The notes below the pieces were generated by a model that ran no database searches, was not told the DNA's origin, and worked only from the letters and a program-made list of their open reading frames with translations. The translations under genes and the position numbers were made by a program. Of a stretch of DNA of 64,000 bases, positions 18,096-26,341 are shown piece after piece. Every line of letters begins with the position of its first letter. The stretch's first letter is position 1. The stretch spans positions 62,001 through 126,000 of the forward strand of contig NZ_JAPZQK010000012.1 of assembly GCF_027530345.1 (NCBI RefSeq). The letters are read 5' to 3'. Source of the DNA: Silanimonas sp. Lineage in GTDB: Bacteria; Pseudomonadota; Gammaproteobacteria; Xanthomonadales; Xanthomonadaceae.

Positions 18096-19039
18096 GGCAG
18101 CCCCTTGATCACAGGGCGAAAGGCCGCGTCAAACTTCACGATGTGCGTGATCATCCAATCGATGTAGTCCGACCAGCGGGATTCGTCCTCAAGCGGGCAG
18201 TCGGCGCGATAGCGAACAATGCGGCAGGCCAGTGCATCGGGCAGCTCCTGCCACTCCAGAGCAAAGCCCAGCTGGGATTCGATCTCGGCTCGCTTAGTTT
18301 CGAGCTGCCGAAAGTGATGCTTCGCGGCGTCGCCCATCAGGTACACCTCGACCCCGAGGCGGCTCTCCCGCTGACTGGCGGTGCCGCTCAGTAGGAAGCC
18401 GGAGCGTCCAAGGCTGATCTGCTGCCAGTGCTGAGGGCGGGGCTTCTGGGGGCTGATGTTGGGAGCCCTCTGGGCCATCGCATCAACAAGGGCCGTCCAG
18501 AACTTCAGCTGCAGCTGCTTGGTCGGCGTGGCGGACGAGGCGGCACGTGCTTGCTCGCGGCCCGCCCGAGCCCATTGGTTCGGACGAACGACCACTTCAA
18601 ACTTCGGCGCCAGCGGCGAGTCCCCAATCCGCCACAGCTCGACCTCGACGGCGAAGAAGCTCAGGTCCTCCGTCGTGTTCTGATTGAGGAACTCCAGTGC
18701 GGCGACGTGCTCAGGCCGGAACGACTCCGCGACCCAGACCACCTTCTTTGCACCGATGCCCGCAGCGTAGGTGATGATCTGGCCGAGATGGGAGTGGTTC
18801 GTCTTCTCCAGCTGGTTCTCAATGATTACCTGATCGGTGCCATCGGTGCAGAGGATGTCGAGTTTGAAGTCGCCGACCCAGTGTTCGGTAGCGACCAACT
18901 CAAGGTCGCCAATGCCCAGTGCGTCCGAGAGGGTGTTGAGGTTTGGCGTCTCGGCCAGCCAGGGCGTGAAGTCGCTGGCTTCATGCCTCCAAGCTTCGCG
19001 AAGAGGTACGCGGACCAAATGACTGAGCCTAGGCTTCAT
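18092..19039 (-). CDS. DUF4268-family nuclease-fold protein in the type I R-M operon
   Basis: 315 residues inserted between hsdS and hsdR with 4-bp overlaps on both sides, so translation is coupled. The N-terminal third looks like a restriction-endonuclease-like fold: GDFKLDILCTDG followed by VIIENQLEK and HLGQIITYAAG (residues ~56-94), with Asp61 and Glu74 as candidate metal ligands and a Gln where the PD-(D/E)xK lysine would sit. The C-terminal part is helical and matches what I recall of DUF4268. It may be a second nuclease or an assembly factor for the Hsd complex; its role is not established. Confidence 0.75.
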   Translation of the reverse strand: MKPRLSHLVRVPLREAWRHEASDFTPWLAETPNLNTLSDALGIGDLELVATEHWVGDFKLDILCTDGTDQVIIENQLEKTNHSHLGQIITYAAGIGAKKVVWVAESFRPEHVAALEFLNQNTTEDLSFFAVEVELWRIGDSPLAPKFEVVVRPNQWARAGREQARAASSATPTKQLQLKFWTALVDAMAQRAPNISPQKPRPQHWQQISLGRSGFLLSGTASQRESRLGVEVYLMGDAAKHHFRQLETKRAEIESQLGFALEWQELPDALACRIVRYRADCPLEDESRWSDYIDWMITHIVKFDAAFRPVIKGLP

Positions 19040-20337
19040 GCCAACGAATCCTCGACCTTGGTCTTGGCCTCCGAAATCCGGAATTGCCCAGATGTGAGAC
19101 AGGTGAGAAGCGCATCGCGAACCTTAGCCAGATTCTGCGCTTGTAAGGAGTTCACGATCATTCTCTCGAAAACCGAATCGAAAAAAGGCGATAGCTTCTC
19201 CAGACACTTCGACGGCGGCACGGCAACCTGTGCTTCTGTGAGGTGTCTCCGCTGGATGTGGCCCATGGTCGTAGCCTTGTCAGCCGCAATCTCCCGAAAC
19301 TTCGGCAAATGCAGCTTGGTTGCAAAGAAGTAAAACCACTTCGGGACTTCGCTCGATGTGACTTTGAACAGGTGTTGATTCAGTGCGCCACGGCCACCGC
19401 ACCAGACTTCTACTTCGAGCGATCCAGACCAGGAAAAGAGGACATCGCCGTCTTCAACAACGTATTCGGCCTTTAGCAATGCGCTGGCCCGATCCGCTGC
19501 GTTTGTGTGTCCCGCCCGAAGCTGAGCAATCTTGATAATTGGGAGATACTCCGAATCACTTTCGGGCGGGAACTTCTGAAGAGCAAGGCCATTCAAGAAC
19601 TGCGCGATACTGTCGAGCGGACGGCAACTCCATCCCTTCGGAATCAGTCCAAGCTCTGAGTCCTCAAACTCCCTCGGGAAAAGCGCTGCCGTCACCGCAT
19701 CCATACCCTCCGGCTCGCGGCCTTCGAACTTGGTGCGTACAGGCTCAAAGTCGACAAACCAAGACCTGAACAGCGCTTTCGCGATGGCTTCGAGAGTGGC
19801 GCTTGTTTGGCGCAGGAGCTCGATGCGTGTCTCCAGCGCTTCCAAAAGCTCTATCAGCGATAGCAATTCCTGGTCCGGCGAGGGTAGCTCGAAGGCGAGG
19901 AAGTCCTCTCGTGCGAGGCCAAGGTTCGTCGTGCCAGTCGCGTGCGCTCGGCAGTAAGCCCTGAACTCGGGCGAGCGAAGGGCCCAGTAGACAAGACCTC
20001 GCGGATAGCTTGGGTCAATGAAGTCGAGCTTGACCGTATCCTGAGTCAATCGACCTAGAGGAATAGACTCAGGAACACGCGCAACTGCCCCGAGTAGGTC
20101 GGCAGACTGTGTCACGTCCTTGAGTGACACATAGATTTCGCCGGGGCGAAGGAGGAGCTTCTCTTTCGACTCGCCACCATAAGTCTTCAGCGAGTCGGCA
20201 CGGAATCCGCCGTTTCTCTGGATGCTTCCCAGCCCTAGCAGAACCGGTCCCGGCTGCCCGAGTTGGGCACTCTTGTAGGTCGTGCCCCGTACGAGACTGA
20301 CGATATCGCCAAGCGTTCGAGCAGCACTAGACGCCAT
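19036..20337 (-). CDS. hsdS: type I restriction-modification specificity subunit S
   Basis: 433 residues with the duplicated layout of HsdS: a first target-recognition domain (LGDIVSLVRGTTYK...), a central conserved helix (LLSLIELLEALETRIELLRQTSATLEAIAKALFRSWFVDFEP, described here only by position ~150-190), a second recognition domain from about residue 235 (GLIPKGWSCRPLDSIAQF), and a C-terminal helix. The two domains set the bipartite recognition sequence, which cannot be read from the protein. It overlaps hsdM by 11 bp upstream and the DUF4268 gene by 4 bp downstream. Confidence 0.92.
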   Translation of the reverse strand: MASSAARTLGDIVSLVRGTTYKSAQLGQPGPVLLGLGSIQRNGGFRADSLKTYGGESKEKLLLRPGEIYVSLKDVTQSADLLGAVARVPESIPLGRLTQDTVKLDFIDPSYPRGLVYWALRSPEFRAYCRAHATGTTNLGLAREDFLAFELPSPDQELLSLIELLEALETRIELLRQTSATLEAIAKALFRSWFVDFEPVRTKFEGREPEGMDAVTAALFPREFEDSELGLIPKGWSCRPLDSIAQFLNGLALQKFPPESDSEYLPIIKIAQLRAGHTNAADRASALLKAEYVVEDGDVLFSWSGSLEVEVWCGGRGALNQHLFKVTSSEVPKWFYFFATKLHLPKFREIAADKATTMGHIQRRHLTEAQVAVPPSKCLEKLSPFFDSVFERMIVNSLQAQNLAKVRDALLTCLTSGQFRISEAKTKVEDSLA

Positions 20338-21928
20338 AGCCCAGCGCCCCCAGCTTCTCCCGGATCACTTCATCCAGTTCAGAGCCCTTCGCCATCTGCT
20401 CGGCCAGCTGTGCGGTCAAACGCTCCATTTTTTCGCCGAAGATTTCGTCGTCGTTTTCTGCAGCAATCGCGCCAACATAGCGACCAGGCGTCAGCACGAA
20501 GCCGTGCTTCTCCACATCAGCAAGCGATGCCGAATAGGACCGACCGGGCTCGTCCGCATATTCGATCCCATCGCTGAACTCGGTGCCGCGCCAACGATGG
20601 TAAAGCTGACTGATCGTTTCAGTTTCTTCATCAGTGAATTCGATCTGAGTGCGCGAGATGCGCTGTGCCCCCAACTTCCGGGCGTCGATGAATAGGACCT
20701 GCTTACGCCGATCGCTCCGACCATTGATGCCGGGCGACTTGTCCTTCGACAGAAACCACAGGCAAACCGGAATCTGGGTGTTGGAGAAGAGCTGGCCGGG
20801 AAGCGCAACCATGCACTCCACTACGTCGCCCATGACCATAGCGCGGCGGATATCGCCTTCGCCGGACTGCTGCGAGCTCATGGAGCCGTTCGCAAGGACG
20901 ATGCCGGCACGGCCGCGGGTCGAGAGCCTGGCTAACATGTGTTGCAGCCAGGCGAAGTTGGCGTTGCCCTTGGGAGGGATGCCATAGACCCAGCGCGGAT
21001 CGTCCGTCAGTCGCTCGCCGCCCCAGTCGCTGATATTGAAAGGCGGATTGGCCAGGACGTAGTCGGCGCGCAGCGTCTTGTGCTGGTCATTGCCGAAGGT
21101 GTCGCCGTAGCTCTCACCCAGATTGCCATCGAGTCCATGCACGGCGAGGTTCATCAGGCACAGTCGCCGAGTGGCCGCCATCAGCTCTTGGCCGCAGATG
21201 GCGAGATCGCCACGGCGGCCGAGCTTGGCTTGGTGCGCATCCTTGAACTTGGACGACTGCACGAACATGCCGCCAGAGCCGCAGGCAGGGTCGTAAATCG
21301 TCCCCTTGAAGGGGGCAAGGATCGCAACGAGCAGGTTGACGACGTTCTTGGGCGTGTAGAACTCGCCGGCCCTTGCGCCTTCCTTGAGAGCGAACTTGCC
21401 GAGGAAGTACTCGTAGACCTCACCGAAGACGTCGCGGCTGCCGTGATCTTCCGGGCGGAACTGGACGCGGGCAATCAGGCCCATCAGTTCGCCGAGCTTG
21501 CCGGGCTCGAGCTCAAGACGTCCGAACTCACGGTAGAGCACGCCCTTCAGGCGCGGGTTTTCCGCCTCGATGTCTCCCATGGCACGGTCGAGGCGCTGAG
21601 CGAGGTCTGGGGCCGAGGCTTGGTTGAGCAGGACGGAAAACCGCGCCGTCGCCGGGACCCAGAACACATTGTCCGCGTCGTAGAAGGTCTTGTCGGCGGC
21701 GAAGGCCTCCGCAGCTGCGCCGCGGGCGGATTCGTCGGCGATGTACAGGTCGGACGCCGGATCCGCGCAGCGCGCACGGATGACGTCGGCCTGCGCATCG
21801 AACAAGTCAGAAATGTACTTGAGGAAGACCAGCCCGAGGACCGGATACTTGTACTGGGCGGCCGAGACGGAGCCACGGAGCTTGTCCGCAGCGTCCCAAA
21901 GGGTGGATTTGAAATCGTCGTTGGTCAT
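20327..21928 (-). CDS. hsdM: type I restriction-modification DNA methyltransferase subunit M
   Basis: 533 residues. An N-terminal HsdM helical domain (DDFKSTLWDAADKLRGSV, FLKYISDLFD) precedes the adenine-N6 methyltransferase core: DPACGSGGMFVQ (SAM-binding motif I) and LANPPFNISDWGG (catalytic NPPF motif IV). It protects host sites and forms the core of the Hsd complex with HsdS. The ATG at 21928 is chosen; an upstream TTG would add only nine unconserved residues. It follows the HD-protein gene by 30 bp. Confidence 0.95.
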   Translation of the reverse strand: MTNDDFKSTLWDAADKLRGSVSAAQYKYPVLGLVFLKYISDLFDAQADVIRARCADPASDLYIADESARGAAAEAFAADKTFYDADNVFWVPATARFSVLLNQASAPDLAQRLDRAMGDIEAENPRLKGVLYREFGRLELEPGKLGELMGLIARVQFRPEDHGSRDVFGEVYEYFLGKFALKEGARAGEFYTPKNVVNLLVAILAPFKGTIYDPACGSGGMFVQSSKFKDAHQAKLGRRGDLAICGQELMAATRRLCLMNLAVHGLDGNLGESYGDTFGNDQHKTLRADYVLANPPFNISDWGGERLTDDPRWVYGIPPKGNANFAWLQHMLARLSTRGRAGIVLANGSMSSQQSGEGDIRRAMVMGDVVECMVALPGQLFSNTQIPVCLWFLSKDKSPGINGRSDRRKQVLFIDARKLGAQRISRTQIEFTDEETETISQLYHRWRGTEFSDGIEYADEPGRSYSASLADVEKHGFVLTPGRYVGAIAAENDDEIFGEKMERLTAQLAEQMAKGSELDEVIREKLGALGYGV

Positions 21929-21958
21929 GTGCGCGTTCCCTGCGGAGTGCGGCAAGGA

Positions 21959-22600
21959 TCAGGAAAGAGGGTGGCGGGAGGCAGCTCCGGCAAGCGCATG
22001 CATTGTCGCGACAGTCCGGTCGAACTCCCGTGCGAGCTCGTGAATGCGGGGAGCGTAGGCGCCGTCGTGCTTGAGGAAGATGCGCGCAAGGCTCTCGTAG
22101 TACTGAAGCGTCCCGTCCTTGCGGGCAGTGAACCGGTCAAAGACCGTGATGCCGGCGTCACCTTGAAGGTCAGAGACGATGGCGCGTGCGTTGTGCAGCT
22201 TGTCGCAAGCTGACACCAGCAGCGAGGTCGCTGCGGTCTCCGAAAGGTGGGTGAGATAGGCCTGCTTACGGCGCTGCCAGTCGGCGAATTTGGCCTCCTG
22301 GGTTGTCGCGGCGCTCTTGCTGCCGGCAGTGCCGTCCGTGCAGTCGAGGACGATGGTGGCCACAGCGTCACCAAACTGGGCACGGATAGAGGTCTCGTGC
22401 TCGGCGCCGCAGTCCTCGAGGACATCATGGAGAAGGCCGGCGATTGCCTGGTCCTCGTTGCCGCCGTACTCCAACACGAGGCTGGAAACGCCGAGCAGGT
22501 GGTAGAGATACGGGATCGAGGTGCCCTTGCGGAAATGTCCGCTATGGGCGGAGCGGGCGTACTCGACGCCAGCTGAGTAGCGGGAGGTGAGGATGGTCAT
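21959..22600 (-). CDS. small HD-domain (Mesh1/SpoT-like) hydrolase in R-M operon
   Basis: 213 residues with an HD phosphohydrolase core like the hydrolase half of RelA/SpoT: an early His (ARSAHSGHFRKG), PYLYHLLGVS, LLHDVLED with H58-D59 and E62-D63, and CDKLHNAR near residue 132. Small stand-alone enzymes of this kind (SAH, Mesh1) hydrolyse (p)ppGpp or related nucleotides; there is no synthetase domain. The start ATG 22600 has AAGGAG seven bases upstream. Its place directly upstream of hsdM suggests a regulatory or defence-linked job, but the substrate is an inference. Confidence 0.75.
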   Translation of the reverse strand: MTILTSRYSAGVEYARSAHSGHFRKGTSIPYLYHLLGVSSLVLEYGGNEDQAIAGLLHDVLEDCGAEHETSIRAQFGDAVATIVLDCTDGTAGSKSAATTQEAKFADWQRRKQAYLTHLSETAATSLLVSACDKLHNARAIVSDLQGDAGITVFDRFTARKDGTLQYYESLARIFLKHDGAYAPRIHELAREFDRTVATMHALAGAASRHPLS

Positions 22601-22664
22601 GGAAGCACTCCTTGCTCGGTCAACCAGCACCGTAACGGGCCATGGTCTCATTCCCTAAGACGCT

Positions 22665-23006
22665 TTAGTCGGTCGATGACGGCTGGGTGCGCCATTGGGA
22701 CACGAGGTTCCGAAGGCGCTCCCCACGCCCTCCCGGAAGGCTGGTGGGGTAGTAGTGCCAGCGGGCGATGAGGCAAAAGACCGACACCGCTGCATCGCGG
22801 AGCTCAAGATCCAGCCCCCAAAGGTCTGTGGGGTCCAAGCCACCATTGCGCCCCGCGTTCCACCACGCCAAGAGGAAGTCGGCGCACTTCCGACTCTGAC
22901 CCGTGTCGGATTCTGCCACGGCAAGGAGGCGGTCGAAGGCATCGAGCTCTGCCCTGGTTGGCGGCGAGCCGATCGGATAAATCGAGAGGGATTCTTCCAG
23001 CATCAT
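22665..23006 (-). CDS. small DUF7673-like protein
   Basis: 113 residues without a catalytic motif. The pattern AFDRLLAVAESDTGQSRKCADFLLAWWNAGRNGGLDPTDLWGLD (central half) is that of a small helical family common in proteobacterial accessory regions, which I recall as DUF7673. Function unknown. Two adjacent ATG codons (23006, 23003) are preceded by GAGGG. It is the second gene of the leftward operon, between the XRE regulator and the HD protein. Confidence 0.6.
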   Translation of the reverse strand: MMLEESLSIYPIGSPPTRAELDAFDRLLAVAESDTGQSRKCADFLLAWWNAGRNGGLDPTDLWGLDLELRDAAVSVFCLIARWHYYPTSLPGGRGERLRNLVSQWRTQPSSTD

Positions 23007-23106
23007 CGGGGCCCTCGGTCAGGGGGCGGTGAACAAGCTCGGCGTCGCCGGAGTCCGCTGACGTCTCTGCATGACACCAGTAAGAGCGCTCATGAGGGGC
23101 GATCCC

Positions 23107-23331
23107 TCATTGCTCGGCTTCCTTGAAGATCTCCCACGCCTTAGCTCCAAGTGCCTCACACAGTCTCTGGATGGTTGAGAGCGAAATGTTCTTCTCCCCT
23201 CGCTCGATTGCGCTGTAGTAGGTGCGGTGCATCCCGATGTGGGCTGCGAAGGCTTCCTGACTCATTCCAAGCGACTCTCGTCGACGCCTGATACTGGCGC
23301 CCACGCGGCGCTGGAGGGTGTCTGCATTCAT
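23107..23331 (-). CDS. XRE-family C-protein-like regulator of the R-M operon
   Basis: 74 residues consisting almost entirely of one helix-turn-helix domain (IRRRRESLGMSQEAFAAHIGMHRTYYSAIERGEKNISLSTIQRL). Size and motif (glutamine-containing helix 2, HRTYxSxIERG) match the controller (C) proteins of restriction-modification systems, which activate and autorepress their own promoter through palindromic C-boxes. Such a palindrome lies 44-64 bp upstream of its start. It is the first gene of the operon running through to hsdR. C-proteins are usual in type II systems and unusual in type I, so this call is an inference. Confidence 0.8.
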   Translation of the reverse strand: MNADTLQRRVGASIRRRRESLGMSQEAFAAHIGMHRTYYSAIERGEKNISLSTIQRLCEALGAKAWEIFKEAEQ

Positions 23332-23374
23332 GCCGACACCCTAGAAAGACGCCTCTTTGAGCTCTACAGCACTA

Positions 23375-23395
23375 TAGGTAGACTACCTAAAGGTA
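23375..23395 (-). promoter_or_regulatory. candidate operator (C-box-like tandem palindromes) of the XRE gene
   Basis: A perfect 15-bp palindrome, TAGGTAG-A-CTACCTA (23375-23389), overlaps a second one, TACCT-AA-AGGTA (23384-23395). Read on the minus strand, a TATAGT -10-like hexamer directly follows the first palindrome. This fits an autoregulated promoter for the XRE gene, and it could also affect the divergent gene at 23555. Confidence 0.6.
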
Positions 23396-23554
23396 TCATC
23401 GCAGCTCTGAAAGGACACCCGCCACGGGTCGACTGGCCTGCAGTTTGGAGCCGCGACGAACGCGCACGGTGCGCCTCCCCTTCTCCTGAAGGCTGGGCGG
23501 GTCCCGGTGCGCCAGCGCCTACACCATGAGCCGAGCTTTTGAGGGCAATCCAGG

Positions 23555-23944
23555 ATGTCTCTCGTAGTACACGACACAGAATCCGGCGTAACGCTCCACT
23601 TGAACGTTCCGGACGATCGACTGATTGCCCTGGCACGCCAGTTATCTCGCTCCGAACTGGCGGGCCATCGAGATGGGTTCAGGGAGCACGTCAGCACTGC
23701 CCTGACACAGGCGCTCAACGCTCGACTCGACTGGGACCTGCTTCCGCCGACGGAGCCCCAGAAGTCCTATGCGATCTCAATCAGCGAGGGACTTGGCGTG
23801 GAGATCCCGGCGGATGCCATGCGGTTCCGCGGGCCGATGTCGGAGTTCCTATCCGAACACGCGGATCGCCTTAAGGCACTGCAGTTGCTGAGATCCTCCG
23901 TGAAGCCGAGCGGCTTCACCGCGGACGATCTCGGGAAGATCTAG
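23555..23944 (+). CDS. hypothetical protein
   Basis: 129 residues, soluble, no signal peptide or transmembrane segment, no motif I recognise. The N-terminus is beta-rich (LVVHDTESGVTLHLNVPDDRLIALARQL), then amphipathic helices. ATG 23555 has GAGGG nine bases upstream. It is divergent from the XRE regulator and 99 bp upstream of an SseB-like gene on the same strand, so the two may be co-transcribed. Confidence 0.55.
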   Translation: MSLVVHDTESGVTLHLNVPDDRLIALARQLSRSELAGHRDGFREHVSTALTQALNARLDWDLLPPTEPQKSYAISISEGLGVEIPADAMRFRGPMSEFLSEHADRLKALQLLRSSVKPSGFTADDLGKI

Positions 23945-24043
23945 TGCGCCCCCTCTCTTGGGCGCCGAGGCGGCATTACACCGGTATCCCAGGACTTCCA
24001 AGCGAAAGATTACATCCGGGAACGACGAGGCAATCGTCTGACA

Positions 24044-24820
24044 ATGCGCAGAAAGAACACCGCGACGGTGGCTGAAGAAAAAGCGACCCTAGAAGAGCTG
24101 ATGACTGCATGCTTTCATGATCCATCCGCTGAACCAGCATTCTTCGAAGCTCTTCTTGGCGCCATCGTCTACGCCCACAAGCCCTGCAACGACAGCTCGC
24201 CCTTCATCAGGTTGGTGCAATTTCCACATCCAAAAACGGGCGCACTTCTACTCCCATTTTTCACGGACCTACGCCAGGCGCAGGCCGCCTCAAGCTCACA
24301 TGTCGAAATCGTCAAGATGACAGGACGAGAGCTGTTTGAGGCCACATTGGGGGCCGTGCTGATTCTCAATCCTAACGACCGCTACTGTCTGATCTACCCA
24401 GAAGAGGTTCAGCTGATCTTAGCGGGCACTGCCATACCGCCAGTGCGACCGCTAAACAAAGATGAAGAGGGCCCTATCGAACTAGAGCCTGCTGCAGGTG
24501 AGTGCGGCTGGCTAATCAAACCGCTTCGCGAAGTGTTTGCCCAGATTGCAGGGATCGTATCGGCGGCATTGGGGCAGCGTGTGGGCGTGGAAGTCGGAAA
24601 GGCACCCGACCTTGTGATAGTTGCGGTGGTCAGTACTTCTGACGAGGAGCGGGTCGTTCATGCCGCGACAGCAGTACTGGCGGATGCTTGCGAACGCTAC
24701 GGAGCGAACGTCGACATCGGAACGATTCACCCCGAAGAAGCTAACCCGTGGGCTTCACTCCCAACGTTCTACGCCAGACCAGACGACATGACTGAGGCGA
24801 AAAACCAATCGATTCACTGA
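24044..24820 (+). CDS. SseB-like domain protein
   Basis: 258 residues. The region at ~25-125 reads like the SseB N-terminal domain: PAFFEALLGAIVYAH, then GALLLPFFTDLRQAQAA and a hydrophobic LFEATLGAVLILNP followed by a tyrosine-rich strand and LIYPEEVQLIL. The C-terminal half may be the second SseB domain (LREVFAQIAGIVSAALGQR). In Salmonella SseB is a secretion protein, but most homologues are uncharacterised soluble proteins of accessory regions and no secretion genes are present here. Lower GC than the core genes. Confidence 0.6.
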   Translation: MRRKNTATVAEEKATLEELMTACFHDPSAEPAFFEALLGAIVYAHKPCNDSSPFIRLVQFPHPKTGALLLPFFTDLRQAQAASSSHVEIVKMTGRELFEATLGAVLILNPNDRYCLIYPEEVQLILAGTAIPPVRPLNKDEEGPIELEPAAGECGWLIKPLREVFAQIAGIVSAALGQRVGVEVGKAPDLVIVAVVSTSDEERVVHAATAVLADACERYGANVDIGTIHPEEANPWASLPTFYARPDDMTEAKNQSIH

Positions 24821-25125
24821 GTAACGCTTCTCTTCTTCACACTATCATTCTCGTTGACGTGACTGCACCCTGCGCCGCGTTAAACAGAAGTGCTGCTGAG
24901 GGCCAGATCCGAGTGCGAAGGGCCGATACCAGGCAGCTTGTGAGGTGGCGCTTTTCGGCCAAAAGCGGCCGTTGGTCCGAGCGGCGCAAGCTCAAACCGC
25001 AGCACTACCCAAAGCGGGGGGGCGCATCGTCGCAGTCACAGCCCCCAGGGCTTCGGAGCCCCCGATCTTGGCAAGTGCCGTAAGCGTGAGAAGAATTGTG
25101 GTCGTGGCTAGTAACAATCGTTCTC
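24821..25125. other. 305-bp stretch without a supported gene
   Basis: Between the SseB-like gene and the MerR gene. A 74-codon open frame exists (24859-25083) but has no homology-like pattern or ribosome site. A small hairpin, CGGCC / GGCCG around AAAAGC, lies near 24957. Nothing else was recognised. Confidence 0.5.
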
Positions 25126-25560
25126 TCAGAAAACGGGCGAGTGGACGGTAGAGGGTTTGCCAGCAATGGGGCTCTCCTGGGCGAGGCTTTCCAGAACCGA
25201 GCAGGTCGCACGCTGACCGCCGCGGCACCGCTCGATGGTGGCGACCAGTTCGGCTTCCATCCGCTGCAGCTGCGCGAGCTTTTCGCGAACCTCGACGAGG
25301 TGCTGTCGCGCCAACGCATCGACCTCGCCACAGGCGAGGTTCGGGCTCTCCGACAGATGCAGCAGGCTGCGGATCTCATCAAGGCTGAATCCCAACGCCC
25401 GGCCTCGGGTGATGAAGCGGACGCGGGCGATATCTCCGGGTCGATAGGCCCGATACCCGGACGCGGTGCGCTGCGGCTTGGGCAAGAGACCAACCTTCTC
25501 GTAGTACCGGATGGTCTCGAAGTGGCAGCCCGTGGCTGCCGCCAGCTCTCCGATCTTCAT
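25126..25560 (-). CDS. MerR-family heavy-metal regulator (CadR/PbrR-like)
   Basis: 144 residues. The N-terminal winged-helix is the classic MKIGELAAATGCHFETIRYYEKVGLL; a long dimerisation helix follows. Cys77, Cys112 and Cys120 sit where CadR-type proteins bind divalent metals such as cadmium, lead or zinc, and the C-terminal tail holds a histidine. It is divergent from a CDF transporter across a 59-bp gap holding a MerR-type promoter with a 19-bp spacer. The start ATG 25560 is set by the conserved N-terminus. It probably activates the CDF gene and perhaps the downstream efflux genes when metal is present. Confidence 0.9.
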   Translation of the reverse strand: MKIGELAAATGCHFETIRYYEKVGLLPKPQRTASGYRAYRPGDIARVRFITRGRALGFSLDEIRSLLHLSESPNLACGEVDALARQHLVEVREKLAQLQRMEAELVATIERCRGGQRATCSVLESLAQESPIAGKPSTVHSPVF

Positions 25561-25565
25561 GGGGC

Positions 25566-25596
25566 TTGACCCTGTAGCGACTCCGGGGTTTACGGT
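25566..25596 (+). promoter_or_regulatory. MerR-type promoter/operator of the CDF gene
   Basis: -35 TTGACC (25566-25571) and -10-like TACGGT (25591-25596) are 19 bp apart, the overlong spacing MerR activators correct by twisting DNA. Between them lies the dyad ACCCTGTAG (25569-25577) and CTCCGGGGT (25581-25589), matching at 7 of 9 paired positions. Confidence 0.8.
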
Positions 25597-25619
25597 AGCG
25601 CCATTAGGAGCCCAAGACC

Positions 25620-26279
25620 ATGACCGACTGTTCCTGCCAAACCACGGCAACTGCCTGTGCAACTTCCAGCAACCGCACCCTGCGCCGGGTTCTGTGGATC
25701 GTGATGGCTTTGAACGCCGCGCTGTTCGCGGCGGAGTTCAGCGTCGGCCTATGGGCGCACAGCAGTGCTCTGATGGCTGACTCGCTGGACGCTCTGGGCG
25801 ACGCAGGCATCTACTTGCTGACCCTCGTCGTCATGACCGGCTCCGTCCGTGCGCGAGCCGGCGCTTCCCTTCTCAAGGGTGCCCTGCAGGGCGGCTTTGG
25901 CCTGTTCGTCATCGTCGAAGTGATCCGCCGGGCGTTGTCCGGTGAGACCCCAGATGCTGGCCTCATGACCGTCATGTCCCTCGTGGCCTTGAGCGTCAAC
26001 GTGACGGCCTTTGCGCTGCTGACCCGTTTCAAGAACGAGGATCTCAATCTCCGCTCGGTCTGGCTGTGCTCGCGCAATGACCTCGCGAACAACCTCGGTG
26101 TGCTGGCCGCGGCGGGCCTGGTCGCATGGACGGGCACGCGCTGGCCGGACCTGATCGTGGGCCTGCTGGTGGCCACCCTGTTCCTGCAAACGTCCTTCAC
26201 CGTCCTCCGCGCCGCGTGGCGGGAGTGGACTACCGGGGTTCCAACGGCTCTTGGAGCATGTGATGAGCACGCGCATTAG
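25620..26279 (+). CDS. cation diffusion facilitator (CDF) metal transporter
   Basis: 219 residues with about five or six hydrophobic segments. The N-terminus is Cys-rich (MTDCSCQTTATAC), suiting metal capture. The CDF signature is seen as HSSALMADSLDALGD in the second segment, and SRNDLANNLGVL in the fifth, which together form the transport site; the protein is shorter than typical ~300-residue CDFs because it lacks the cytoplasmic domain. It ends DEHAH. TAGGAG lies 10-15 bases before ATG. Metal exported (Zn, Cd or Pb) cannot be decided; regulation by the divergent MerR gene is likely. Confidence 0.85.
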   Translation: MTDCSCQTTATACATSSNRTLRRVLWIVMALNAALFAAEFSVGLWAHSSALMADSLDALGDAGIYLLTLVVMTGSVRARAGASLLKGALQGGFGLFVIVEVIRRALSGETPDAGLMTVMSLVALSVNVTAFALLTRFKNEDLNLRSVWLCSRNDLANNLGVLAAAGLVAWTGTRWPDLIVGLLVATLFLQTSFTVLRAAWREWTTGVPTALGACDEHAH

Positions 26280-26341
26280 CCGCGCGAACGAAGTCTCCTC
26301 CGCCACCAATACCCCATCCGAGGGTCGCTACGGAGTCACCC

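Noticed and set aside
24859-25083. 74-codon frame between the SseB-like and MerR genes
   Set aside because: No ribosome site, no recognisable pattern, and Arg/Ser/Pro-rich composition.
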